DNA from: Limnobacter olei
GTDB taxonomy: Bacteria > Pseudomonadota > Gammaproteobacteria > Burkholderiales > Burkholderiaceae_B
Direction: 5' to 3'
Assembly (NCBI RefSeq): GCF_029087225.1
Contig: NZ_JARFJD010000016.1
Location: 1-64,000 of the forward strand
Length of the DNA: 64,000 bases
This document shows positions 29,009 through 37,709 of this stretch, in pieces. Every line of letters begins with the position of its first letter. Position 1 is the first letter of the stretch. Below the pieces are notes generated by a model. That model ran no database searches, was not told the origin of the DNA, and worked only from the letters and a program-made list of their open reading frames with translations. A program made the translations under genes and the position numbers.

Positions 29009-29953
29009 TTATTCGGCGACAAGCGCCGCTTGAATGCTGTCCGGATCAAAAATATTGACCACGGGCACATCGCTGATTCGTTTCACCAATCCTGCCAAAA
29101 CCTTCCCAGGGCCACACTCCACGAACAACGTTGTGCCCGCAGCAGTCATGGCTTGAATGGTTTCAACCCAACGAACAGGGCCATAGGCCTGGCGCACCAG
29201 CGCGTCGCGAATTCTTGCGGGATCGGATTCTACAGCGACATCAATGTTGTTGTACACAGGCACTGCCGGAGAATTGAAATTTGTGCTGGCCAAAGCAGTC
29301 GCCAATTTAACCGAGGCGGGCTTCATTAAGCTGGAATGGAAAGGCGCGGACACAGGCAACTCAAGGGCGCGCTTGGCACCCAGTGCCTTGGCGGCTTCGC
29401 AAGCCGCTTTTACGCCTTGTGCACTGCCTGCGATGACCACTTGGCTGGGCGCATTGAAATTCACCGCCTCAGCCACTTCTCCATTCACACAGGCCTGCTG
29501 ACAGGCTTGTGTGACTTGCTCATCGGTCAAACCCAAAATGGCGGCCATGCCGCCTTGCCCGACAGGAACTGCCTCTTGCATGGCCTGCGCGCGAATTCGA
29601 ACGAGCCCCAGGCCCTCGGAAAAACTGAACACGCCAGCAGCCACCAAAGCAGCATATTCACCCAAAGAGTGACCTGCCACCAAGTCGGGCGCACTACCAC
29701 CCGCGGCTAGCCAAGCGCGCAACACAAGCACGTCGGCCATCAACATGGCTGGCTGTGTATTGGTGGTCAAGTTGAGCGACTCGGCAGGCCCTTGCTCGAT
29801 TAACGCAGCAAGATTTTGCCCCAAAGCCTGCTCTGCCTCGAGCGCTGCCGTGGTGTAAAGGCTCGCTGTGGCATTGTTGGTTTTGAAGGCGTTCAGCATG
29901 CCTACCGATTGCGAACCCTGCCCTGGAAACAGGAAGGCGATTTTCTTTGTCAT
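29009..29953 (-). CDS. fabD: Malonyl-CoA:ACP transacylase
   Basis: 314 residues from ATG 29953 (319 from ATG 29968; neither has a clear ribosome binding site). Begins IAFLFPGQGSQSVGM and has the nucleophile serine in AGHSLGEYAAL. Loads malonate on ACP. It is 37 bp after fabH and 13 bp before fabG. Confidence 0.95.
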   Translation of the reverse strand: MTKKIAFLFPGQGSQSVGMLNAFKTNNATASLYTTAALEAEQALGQNLAALIEQGPAESLNLTTNTQPAMLMADVLVLRAWLAAGGSAPDLVAGHSLGEYAALVAAGVFSFSEGLGLVRIRAQAMQEAVPVGQGGMAAILGLTDEQVTQACQQACVNGEVAEAVNFNAPSQVVIAGSAQGVKAACEAAKALGAKRALELPVSAPFHSSLMKPASVKLATALASTNFNSPAVPVYNNIDVAVESDPARIRDALVRQAYGPVRWVETIQAMTAAGTTLFVECGPGKVLAGLVKRISDVPVVNIFDPDSIQAALVAE

Positions 29954-29990
29954 TTTCGAGGAATTCATCTAATTTGCAATTTGCGCTATT

Positions 29991-30968
29991 TTACATGCGA
30001 ACAAGCACGCTGCCCCATGTAAAACCGCCCCCGACACCCTGTAACAGCACGTTATCGCCTTTTTTAATCTGTTTTTGCTCAATTGCATGGTTCAAAGCCA
30101 AGGGAACCGAGGCGGCAGACGTGTTTCCATGCATACCGACAGTGATGACAACCCTTTCTTCAGGAAGCTTCAGTTTTTTCGCAACTGAATGCAAAATTCG
30201 AACATTGGCTTGGTGTGGCACCAGAAAATCGAGGTCTTCGAGCTTGAAATCAAGGCTTTCAAACAGTTCAAGCGCATTGCTGCCCAACACGGATACAGCC
30301 TGACGAAACACGGCTTGGCCATCCATGCGTAAAAAGGGATCACCAATAATTTTCCCGCCTTCAATGCGGCCAGTCGCGTTCAAAATACAGCCAAGGGTGC
30401 CGTCGGAGTGCAACTTACAGCCTAATATTCCCGGCTCGGAACTGGCTTGAATGAATACCGCACCAGCACCATCGCCAAACAACACGCAGGTCGTGCGGTC
30501 ATTCCAGTCCATCAGGCGGCTAAACACCTCAGAACCAATGACCAGCGCGTTAGCGACCTGACCGGAACGGATCATGGAATCAGCAACAGTCAACGCATAC
30601 ACGAAGCCACTGCACACGGCCTGAATATCGAAAGCCATGGCTTTTTTGGCGCCAATTTCAGCTTGAACTGCGCAGGCAGTGGATGGAAAAACCTGATCAG
30701 GGGTTGAGGTAGCCAACACAATCAAGTCCACTTGATCGGGCAGAACGCCTGCGGCCTTCAGAGCCTGCAACGCGGCCCTGCTGGCCATTTGACAATTGGT
30801 TTCATCGGCTTCGCAAAGGTATCTTTGCTTGATTCCGGTGCGCGTTTCAATCCATTCTGCACTGGTTTCCACGCCTTTTTTAGCAAGAAACTCAGTCAGC
30901 TCCTGGTTTGAAACCGCACGCCTTGGCAGGCTTGCGCCGGTGCCAAGGATTGCACTGTATTGAGACAT
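29991..30968 (-). CDS. fabH: 3-oxoacyl-[ACP] synthase III
   Basis: 325 residues. Initiates fatty acid synthesis from acetyl-CoA and malonyl-ACP. Catalytic triad: Cys in VCSGFVYAL, His in PHQANVRI, Asn in HGNTSAASVP. Its ATG shares one base with the plsX stop (TAATG). Confidence 0.96.
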   Translation of the reverse strand: MSQYSAILGTGASLPRRAVSNQELTEFLAKKGVETSAEWIETRTGIKQRYLCEADETNCQMASRAALQALKAAGVLPDQVDLIVLATSTPDQVFPSTACAVQAEIGAKKAMAFDIQAVCSGFVYALTVADSMIRSGQVANALVIGSEVFSRLMDWNDRTTCVLFGDGAGAVFIQASSEPGILGCKLHSDGTLGCILNATGRIEGGKIIGDPFLRMDGQAVFRQAVSVLGSNALELFESLDFKLEDLDFLVPHQANVRILHSVAKKLKLPEERVVITVGMHGNTSAASVPLALNHAIEQKQIKKGDNVLLQGVGGGFTWGSVLVRM

Positions 30969-32050
30969 TAAATCACTTGGTCTGGTTTTGCCTCGACTGG
31001 TGCAGCTGCTACCTCTTGAGTGCTATTCGACGCCGGAGCGGCCAATGGCACATAGTGCGACATGGTGAGTCTGATGCTGTCCAGCAAATTGCCGTTGGCT
31101 GCATCGTAAGCTCGCTTGATCGCATAGAAGAAGGCATAGGCATCTGCCGAGCCGTGGCTTTTGATCACAATCCCTTTCAGCCCAAGCAATGCAGCTCCGT
31201 TGTAGCGGCGGTGGTCCACCCTTTTTTTGAATCGAAGCAACACTGGCGCTGCAAAAACAGCAGCAACTTTGGGCCACAGGCCTCTCTTGAACTCTGTCTT
31301 TATTATATCGCCCAGCATTTGTGCCAGACCCTCAGACGTTTTCAGGGCCACATTGCCCACAAAACCGTCACACACCACTACGTCGGTGGTGCCTTTGTAA
31401 ATATCGTTGCCTTCTACGTTGCCGTAGAAGTTCAATTCGCTGGCGCGCAACAATTCCGAGGCCTTTTTGACCACATCATTGCCCTTGATCACTTCCTCAC
31501 CAATATTCAGCAAACCCACTGTGGGCTTTTCAATTCCCTCAGTACCTTTCACGAAGGCCGATCCCATGACAGCGAACTGAAACAAATGGGCCGGTTCGCA
31601 ATCCACGTTGGCTCCAAGGTCGAGCATCAGCGTGCCTTTGCCTTTCATATTGGGCAAGGCCGAGGCAATTGCTGGCCGATCAATGCTATCCAAGGTCTTG
31701 AGCACAAAACGGGAAATGGCCATCAGCGCGCCAGTGTTACCTGCACTGACGAATGCGGACGCCAACCCGTCTTTTACCAGGTTGGCACACACTCGGATGG
31801 ATGAGTCTTTCTTGTTGCGCAAGGCTTGTGCTGGCGGTTCATCCATTTCAACCACCTCACTGGCGTGACGAATGGTGATTTGGGGATGCTCCAAAGCCTT
31901 TTTCTTGGCCAAGGCCGCCTCTATTTCAGCCTGCTTTCCGACGAGCACTAGCTGAACATCGGGGTGCTGCTTGAGAAAGCGCAAACAGGCCGGGATGGTG
32001 ACCGACAAACCGTGGTCTCCACCCATGCAATCAATCGCTATGCGAACCAT
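30968..32050 (-). CDS. plsX: Phosphate acyltransferase PlsX
   Basis: 360 residues. Converts acyl-ACP to acyl-phosphate for phospholipid synthesis. It begins [15 protein letters not shown] and contains [17 protein letters not shown] and [17 protein letters not shown], all family motifs. The C-terminal 20 residues are Ala/Pro-rich and extend beyond the usual end. rpmF-plsX-fabH is the common order. Confidence 0.95.
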   Translation of the reverse strand: MVRIAIDCMGGDHGLSVTIPACLRFLKQHPDVQLVLVGKQAEIEAALAKKKALEHPQITIRHASEVVEMDEPPAQALRNKKDSSIRVCANLVKDGLASAFVSAGNTGALMAISRFVLKTLDSIDRPAIASALPNMKGKGTLMLDLGANVDCEPAHLFQFAVMGSAFVKGTEGIEKPTVGLLNIGEEVIKGNDVVKKASELLRASELNFYGNVEGNDIYKGTTDVVVCDGFVGNVALKTSEGLAQMLGDIIKTEFKRGLWPKVAAVFAAPVLLRFKKRVDHRRYNGAALLGLKGIVIKSHGSADAYAFFYAIKRAYDAANGNLLDSIRLTMSHYVPLAAPASNSTQEVAAAPVEAKPDQVI

Positions 32051-32115
32051 CCGTTCTTAGACCTTTTGGTTTTCATGGCAACATGACTGCAGTTGCCTTG
32101 TTGATTTGTAAATAA

Positions 32116-32298
32116 TTACTCGTCAGCTTTGGTTTTTACTACTTTCTTGCCACGGTACATGCCATTGGGGCTGATGTGGTGGCGCAGGTGGGTTTCACCA
32201 GAAGAGGAATCAGCGGACAAAGTTGGCGCTGTCAGGTTCTGGTGTGAGCGGTGCATGCCACGCTTCGAAGGTGATTTTTTGTTCTGTTGAACGGCCAT
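32116..32298 (-). CDS. rpmF: 50S ribosomal protein L32
   Basis: 60 residues, basic; [19 protein letters not shown] is the universal L32 start and CxxC zinc ligands are absent, as in other proteobacterial L32 with [14 protein letters not shown]. Located between yceD and plsX as usual. Confidence 0.96.
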   Translation of the reverse strand: MAVQQNKKSPSKRGMHRSHQNLTAPTLSADSSSGETHLRHHISPNGMYRGKKVVKTKADE

Positions 32299-32322
32299 TT
32301 TAAAGCTCCATGTATAAAAGTG

Positions 32323-32913
32323 TTACTTCTTGCTTCTCTTGAGCAAATCGCTCAGGTTGGCAAAAGGACGCTGTACTTCCTGTGTTGGGCCATCAGCAGT
32401 GTCATCCTGATGGTCGTCAGTATCTTCAATATCGGCGCCCTCTTCTCGCCAGCTTCGCCCGGCTTCTTCAGCGCAGGCATCATGCTTGGGGAACATGGGG
32501 CATGCCAACAAAATTTCATCTTCCAGCCAATCTCGCAAGTTTATCGCACCCGGGCACGCAACAACGTCTGTGTCTTCGTCGAGAGTGTCTTCATCATAGC
32601 TGTCGGCCTGCGCTTCAGAAGTCATCAAAATCAAATGACGATCAAAGTCGATGGCGTGCTGCACACCTGAACCACACACTACACAAGAAAGCTCTGCGGT
32701 AAACCGGCCTTTGAACCGGATAACACTTTCAGACTTGGCGTTGATTCGCCCGGACACTTCCCAATTCTCGATTTGACTGGACAAAATATTCTCGTCGCTC
32801 GCCAGCCTCGGGAAGTCAAACTTCACATTTTCACTGCGGATGCTTTCACCCAATCGAGAAAACGACCATGCGTCGAATTCATCAAACTGTTTTAATGGGC
32901 TTTTTTGGCGCAT
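32323..32913 (-). CDS. yceD: YceD family protein (DUF177)
   Basis: 196 residues. DUF177 proteins accompany rpmF; in E. coli and plants they are linked to 23S rRNA accumulation. A CxxC pair is visible in LSCVVCGSG and further cysteines in VVACPG and LLACPMF, a possible metal site. The C-terminal region is acidic (GADIEDTDDHQDDT). It is divergent from the Maf gene at 32988 and probably the first gene of the rpmF-plsX-fab operon. Confidence 0.92.
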   Translation of the reverse strand: MRQKSPLKQFDEFDAWSFSRLGESIRSENVKFDFPRLASDENILSSQIENWEVSGRINAKSESVIRFKGRFTAELSCVVCGSGVQHAIDFDRHLILMTSEAQADSYDEDTLDEDTDVVACPGAINLRDWLEDEILLACPMFPKHDACAEEAGRSWREEGADIEDTDDHQDDTADGPTQEVQRPFANLSDLLKRSKK

Positions 32914-32987
32914 GCCGATAAGAAAAGCAGGAAACGCGCGATAATACTCTGCTTAACGTAATCTGTCAAAGCCAGCGCGCTATTCAA

Positions 32988-33569
32988 ATGACCCGTTCAC
33001 TGTATCTAGCCTCCAGTTCCAAGTATCGCCGTGAGTTGTTGACTCGCTTGCAAATCAACTTCAGGTGCGAATCTCCCCAAATTGACGAATCACCTGAACC
33101 AGATGAAGCCCCGCTGGATACCTGCAAGCGCCTGGCCCGGGAAAAAGCCATGGCTGTGGCAACAGAACACCCAGCCGCGATTGTAATTGGTTCGGATCAA
33201 GTGGCCGACGTGGAGGGCGTGGCCATTAGCAAGCCGGGCAACCATGACAGGGCTCGTGCACAATTGCGCAGCATGAGCGGAAAAACAATTGTGTTTCACA
33301 CGGCGGTTTGCATTTGTTGCCATGAAACTTCGCAAACGGTGGAATTTACTGTGCCCACTTCAGTTGAGTTTCGAGAGTTGAACGCCGCGGAAATTGAACG
33401 CTATTTAATTGCAGAAGAGCCTTACGACTGCGCAGGCTCGGCGAAAAGTGAGGGGCTGGGCATTTCGCTGCTCAAGAGGATTGAATCGAGCGACCCAACT
33501 GCTCTGATAGGACTACCTCTGATCGAAGTGGCAAACGCACTTCGACAATTCGAACTCATCTTGCCCTGA
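32988..33569 (+). CDS. Maf family nucleotide pyrophosphatase (YceF-like)
   Basis: 193 residues. It begins LASSSKYRRELLTRL and has the catalytic loop IVIGSDQVADVEG, typical of Maf house-cleaning pyrophosphatases; association with yceD-rpmF and the sequence suggests the YceF subgroup (7-methyl-GTP). The stop is 1 bp before the methyltransferase gene. Confidence 0.91.
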   Translation: MTRSLYLASSSKYRRELLTRLQINFRCESPQIDESPEPDEAPLDTCKRLAREKAMAVATEHPAAIVIGSDQVADVEGVAISKPGNHDRARAQLRSMSGKTIVFHTAVCICCHETSQTVEFTVPTSVEFRELNAAEIERYLIAEEPYDCAGSAKSEGLGISLLKRIESSDPTALIGLPLIEVANALRQFELILP

Positions 33570-33570
33570 C

Positions 33571-34266
33571 ATGCTTTATTTGATTCCAAGCCCACTCAGC
33601 CAGAAAACCCCAAAACAGCCTGTGCTGGAGGCCGACCTGCCCCTGGTACGGCAATGCAACACCTGGCTGGTGGAGAACGCAAAACCTGCCAGGGCTGCAC
33701 TGGGGCAATTCAACATGCCAGTGGCCATTCGGGATCTTCAAATACTTGAAATTGCGCAACTGACCCCACAGCAACGCCAGAATATTGTTCAGCGCTGCAA
33801 GGCGGGAGAACCCATCGCAGTGATGAGTGACGCTGGCTGCCCCGGCGTGGCCGACCCCGGTGCAGAAATTGTGGCATTGGCACATCGGCTGCAATGCCCT
33901 GTTCACCCTTTGGTTGGACCAAGCTCTATTTTATTGGCCTTGATGGGCAGTGGCTTGAATGGTCAGAATTTCCGCTTTTACGGTTACCCCCCCTTAGATC
34001 CTGCGCAGCGCGATACGTGGATCAAGCAAACTGAGCGGGAGTCTAAGGTTCAGCAATGCACCCAAATCGTGATCGAAACGCCTTTCAGGAACGAAAAACT
34101 GATTGAAGCACTTTTAAAACAGCTTTCAGACTCTACATTGCTGTGCATTGGCTGGGACCTGACAGGCGACGAGCAGCAAATTCACACCAAAACTGTGGCG
34201 CAATGGAAAAAAAGTGTGCCAACTCCAGGCAAGTTACCTTGCCTGTTTTTGTGGCTATCGGCCTGA
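33571..34266 (+). CDS. SAM-dependent methyltransferase of the RsmI/tetrapyrrole methylase family
   Basis: 231 residues. The SAM-binding fold is marked by MSDAGCPGVADPGAEIV and PLVGPSSILLALMGSGLNG, which are shared with RsmI (2'-O-methylation of 16S rRNA C1402). It is shorter than RsmI and is the paralogue commonly found beside maf in betaproteobacteria, so its substrate is uncertain. It ends convergently with sppA, 17 bp away. Confidence 0.85.
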   Translation: MLYLIPSPLSQKTPKQPVLEADLPLVRQCNTWLVENAKPARAALGQFNMPVAIRDLQILEIAQLTPQQRQNIVQRCKAGEPIAVMSDAGCPGVADPGAEIVALAHRLQCPVHPLVGPSSILLALMGSGLNGQNFRFYGYPPLDPAQRDTWIKQTERESKVQQCTQIVIETPFRNEKLIEALLKQLSDSTLLCIGWDLTGDEQQIHTKTVAQWKKSVPTPGKLPCLFLWLSA

Positions 34267-34283
34267 TCTACCGAGCAATCGTA

Positions 34284-35240
34284 TTATTGAAAACCGAGGG
34301 TTTGGCGAGCACCGAACTCCGGAAACACACTGCGAACACCCTGCCCGAACACCACACCGACACGCTCGGCGAAACGCTCCGCAAATGAATCCTGCTCGGT
34401 GTAGTCCAAAATATCTTCAGCCTTCAACACGTCACGTGCAACAGTGTCAATTGAACCCAGCTCGTCGGCCAAGCCCAACTCGACACTCTTGGCGCCGGTC
34501 CAGACCAAACCACTGAACAATTCGGGGTTTTGGACCAGTTTTTCACCTCGCCCTTGTTTCACGACCTGAATAAACTGCTGATGAATTTCCGCCGCCATTT
34601 GCTTGGCAAATTCAGTTTGGTAGGGGTCTGCTTCACTGAAGGGATCGAGAAAGCCCTTGTTTTCACCCGCGGTGATCAAGCGGCGTTCGACGCCCAGTTT
34701 CTCCATAGTGCCTGTGAAGCCGAAACCATTCATGACCACGCCGATAGAACCTACCAAACTGGCCTTGTCGACATAAATTTTATCTGCAGCCGCCGCGACA
34801 TAATACCCACCAGATGCGCACACCTCTTCTACCACTGCATAGAAAGGCTTTTGAGGATACTTTGCGCGAAGGCGCTTGATCTCATCATTGATCAAACCTG
34901 CCTGAACAGGACTACCGCCAGGGCTATTGATGCGTAGAATGACACCGACGGAGCCTTCGCTCTCAAATGCTGTTCGAAGGCTGGAGTTAATTCTGTCCGC
35001 ACTCGCGAGGCTATCGCTGGCAATGACCCCATCAAGATCGACTAAAGCGGTGTGCCGACTGACTTCAAGGCTAGGGGTGGTGGTGAGTCCCAACACAGAG
35101 GCAATCAAAATGCCCACATACACCAAACCAATCAACTTGAAAAAAATACCCCAACGACGCTTTCGGCGCTGCTCAACCAGTGCTTCAGACGCCAGTTTTT
35201 CAAGAAGCTTGCGTTCCCATTGATTGTTTTCGTCACTCAT
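34284..35240 (-). CDS. sppA: Signal peptide peptidase SppA (S49 family)
   Basis: 318 residues, short (single-catalytic-domain) form. One membrane helix (about 32-50), then the S49 domain with the nucleophile in DKASLVGSIGVVMNGFG and the general-base lysine in ITAGENKGFLDPF. It degrades cleaved signal peptides in the membrane. Two bp after the Rieske gene; probably in one operon with it, the HAD and rluC genes. Confidence 0.92.
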   Translation of the reverse strand: MSDENNQWERKLLEKLASEALVEQRRKRRWGIFFKLIGLVYVGILIASVLGLTTTPSLEVSRHTALVDLDGVIASDSLASADRINSSLRTAFESEGSVGVILRINSPGGSPVQAGLINDEIKRLRAKYPQKPFYAVVEEVCASGGYYVAAAADKIYVDKASLVGSIGVVMNGFGFTGTMEKLGVERRLITAGENKGFLDPFSEADPYQTEFAKQMAAEIHQQFIQVVKQGRGEKLVQNPELFSGLVWTGAKSVELGLADELGSIDTVARDVLKAEDILDYTEQDSFAERFAERVGVVFGQGVRSVFPEFGARQTLGFQ

Positions 35241-35242
35241 CT

Positions 35243-35626
35243 TTAGTCCTCAATACCATCGGAAGGCACTGTAATTAGTTCGGTAGGGGTCCAGTACACT
35301 GCACCGTCTTTTTCTTCGATATTCAATCGCACCAACGGGTTACCGTCGCACGGACCGCCCAAACAGCTGCCATCTGTGGCGTCGTAACTGGCACCGTGCG
35401 TGGCACAAATTACGATACGCCCGGAATCGTCGAGAAATTCGCCGTAGTTCCAGTCAAGCTCAACGGGCACATGGGAACAACGATTCAAAAAGCACCTGAC
35501 TTCGTTATCAACCCGCACAACAAATGCGGTGGTCTCCTCACTGTTGTACAGCACCCTGAAGCGGTAGCCCGTGCCACCCTCTTTAAGATCACCGGATTGG
35601 CATACCTGAATTTGCTGCATAGTCAT
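35243..35626 (-). CDS. Rieske [2Fe-2S] ferredoxin
   Basis: About 127 residues from ATG 35626, overlapping the HAD stop by 4 nt (ATGA); a longer frame opens at 35656 and another ATG is at 35620. The [2Fe-2S] ligands are Cys-x-His in NRCSHVPVEL and Cys-x-x-His in CATHGASYD. The soluble, single-domain form suggests an electron carrier or a sensor; the redox partner is unknown. It sits between a phosphatase and sppA in an operon with rluC, an arrangement seen in Burkholderiales. Confidence 0.88.
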   Translation of the reverse strand: MTMQQIQVCQSGDLKEGGTGYRFRVLYNSEETTAFVVRVDNEVRCFLNRCSHVPVELDWNYGEFLDDSGRIVICATHGASYDATDGSCLGGPCDGNPLVRLNIEEKDGAVYWTPTELITVPSDGIED

Positions 35627-36285
35627 GAATGGGCTGAAATAGTTTGAATTAGCCACGGGGCCAATTCATTGATTGAACGAAAAGACTGCAAATGGGGCAC
35701 TTGGTTCAAGAGTTTGGGCGGATGCGCACCGGTTTGAACAGAAAGTGCATGCACACCAGCCGCATTGGCCATGTTCAAGTCATGTGTGGTGTCACCAATC
35801 ATCACGACATGCGCAGCATCAATGTCAAACTCTTCCATCAACTCCAGAATCATTTGGGGATGCGGCTTGCTGTGGCATTCATCGGCACAACGCGAACCCA
35901 TAAAATAACGGGCGGTGTCGGAATTCGCCATGGCACGGTTCAGGCCTTGCCGGCTTTTGCCAGTGGCCACTGTGCAAATAATACCCATCGCATTCAATTG
36001 CTTCAAAAGGGGTATTGCGCCACTGAACAGCTCCAATTCGTGATCTTTACTGAGGTAATGCTTGCGGTAACTTTCAACCAACAAGGCAATTTGAGCCTCG
36101 CTGGCTCCGGGGGCTGCGTGGCGCAAGGCATCGCTCAAGCCCAACCCAATAACATAGGAGGCAATTTCTTCACCCGGGTCGGGCAGCCCGGCATCAAGGC
36201 ATGCATGCTGAATGGCACGTGTAATTGCGCCGGTTGAGTCGAGTATGGTGCCATCCCAGTCAAACACCACCATTTTGTAGGTCAT
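35623..36285 (-). CDS. HAD-superfamily hydrolase (phosphoglycolate phosphatase-like)
   Basis: 220 residues. HAD motif I is VVFDWDGTILDST, motif II VATGKSRQG, motif III with KPHPQMIL, and motif IV VMIGDTTHDLNMA. Substrate cannot be assigned from motifs; resemblance is to Gph/YrfG-type phosphatases. It overlaps rluC and the Rieske gene by 4 nt each. Confidence 0.9.
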   Translation of the reverse strand: MTYKMVVFDWDGTILDSTGAITRAIQHACLDAGLPDPGEEIASYVIGLGLSDALRHAAPGASEAQIALLVESYRKHYLSKDHELELFSGAIPLLKQLNAMGIICTVATGKSRQGLNRAMANSDTARYFMGSRCADECHSKPHPQMILELMEEFDIDAAHVVMIGDTTHDLNMANAAGVHALSVQTGAHPPKLLNQVPHLQSFRSINELAPWLIQTISAHS

Positions 36286-37289
36286 CTGCTTTGTACTGCC
36301 TGTAACGATTTTAAAAAACTGTCCAATTCGGGGGCCAAAGGCGCCTCCAACACTATAGTTTCATTTGTAGCTGGATGAACCAGTTGCAGGCGTGCTGCGT
36401 GCAAAAACATGCGTTTCAAGCCCTGCCTGGCAAGCTGCTTGTTCATTTCAAAATTGCCATAGCGATCATCGCCAGCAATTGGAAATTTGTTGGCACTGGT
36501 GTGCACTCTAATTTGGTGAGTTCGACCTGTCAGAATTTGAGCTTGAATTAAAGTAAAGGTTGAATAAGATGACTTATAACGCTGAATTATTTGAAATTTT
36601 GTACAAGCTTTATCGCCGGCTTCATCAACAAAAACCCTTGCTTCTTTCTCGCCAGCCTGTGTTTTCAACAACGGAAGATCAACTTGCCTAAGTGTTTCTG
36701 GCCAAGAACCCAACACCAAAGTTTTATAGTACTTTTTCCAGGACCTGGCCCTAAGTTGCTCTTGTAACTTTCTGAGAGCACTACGCTTTTTGGAAATAAT
36801 CAAAATTCCGGAGGTTTCACGGTCGATGCGGTGAACAAGCTCCAAATCTTGATAGGTTTCAGCCCTAAGTGCTCGAATACATTCAATTAACCCAAAGCTT
36901 GAGCCCGACCCACCATGAACTGCCATGCCAGACGGCTTGTTGACCACCAGCAAATGCTCGTCTTCAAACAACACGGGTATTTCAGCGGCGGCTTTTAAAA
37001 GTTGAGTTTTATTCACCACATTACTTGATGACATAGATTCAAGTGTTTGTTTTTCAACAACTTGAATAGGGGGAATACGTACGACATCACCAAGGCATAG
37101 CTTGGTTTTTGCTTCGGCACGCTTTTTATTGATTCGAACCTCCCCCGACCGGATAATTCGAAACACATGGCTTTTGGGCACACCTTTACACACGCTGCAC
37201 AAAAAGTTGTCCAATCGCTGGTCTTGATGTTTTTCGTCAATTTCGAGCAAAACAGCCCTGTCGGGATTGGGTTTTTCCTGTGTTTTCAA
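36282..37289 (-). CDS. rluC: Ribosomal large-subunit pseudouridine synthase RluC
   Basis: 335 residues. An N-terminal S4 domain (LDNFLCSVCKGVPKSHVFR) precedes a RsuA/RluA catalytic domain with the motif ELVHRIDRETSGIL bearing the catalytic aspartate. In E. coli RluC modifies 23S rRNA positions 955, 2504 and 2580. The only usable start in frame is TTG at 37289. It is divergent from rne, the usual arrangement in proteobacteria. Confidence 0.93.
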   Translation of the reverse strand: MKTQEKPNPDRAVLLEIDEKHQDQRLDNFLCSVCKGVPKSHVFRIIRSGEVRINKKRAEAKTKLCLGDVVRIPPIQVVEKQTLESMSSSNVVNKTQLLKAAAEIPVLFEDEHLLVVNKPSGMAVHGGSGSSFGLIECIRALRAETYQDLELVHRIDRETSGILIISKKRSALRKLQEQLRARSWKKYYKTLVLGSWPETLRQVDLPLLKTQAGEKEARVFVDEAGDKACTKFQIIQRYKSSYSTFTLIQAQILTGRTHQIRVHTSANKFPIAGDDRYGNFEMNKQLARQGLKRMFLHAARLQLVHPATNETIVLEAPLAPELDSFLKSLQAVQSR

Positions 37290-37709
37290 TTCTTTGTTTT
37301 ACCAATTGGGCAGGTTCAGCATATAATCGAATTATCGCTTGGGAAGCGTCCGAAAACACTTCTGGATACGCCCCACCGTGATTTTATTTAGTGGGTGTGC
37401 CGCCTACCCTGGATGGTGGCAATGATGGCTGAAAAAGAGGCGCGCGGCTGAATGCCCGCCTTAAGCTGGAAACAAAGAATTTTACGCACCAGCGCGCACA
37501 AGAAGCGCTGGGTACTAACAAAAACGACGCAGGCCCACCTTACGCAGGTGAAATTTGAACCAATATTTATTATTAAATATCAATGCCTTAGTATAATCGC
37601 CGCTCTTGGTTAAAGCCGAGCGGCGCTTTGTTGTATTCGTTTTTGCATCTCTTTGTTCCTTCCGCTTTTTCAGCATCTCTTTTCGCACTGCGGTGCCATT
37701 GGAGTGTGC
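37290..37709 (+). other. rluC-rne intergenic region and long rne leader
   Basis: About 420 bases without a supported gene. A promoter (37299-37327) would give a leader of roughly 370 nt before rne. It contains several hairpins: CCAGCGC (37490-37496) with GCGCTGG (37506-37512); CCCAC/GTGGG (37372-37376, 37392-37396); ATATTTA-TTAT-TAAATAT (37563-37580); and CGCCGCTC/GAGCGGCG (37598-37605, 37618-37625). A second TATAAT lies at 37592. In E. coli the rne leader mediates autoregulation by RNase E; the same role here is inference. Confidence 0.65.
37299..37327 (+). promoter_or_regulatory. Candidate rne promoter
   Basis: TTACCA (37299-37304), a 17-nt spacer and a consensus TATAAT (37322-37327). A further TATAAT at 37592-37597 lacks a good -35 and is less convincing. 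Confidence 0.6.
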
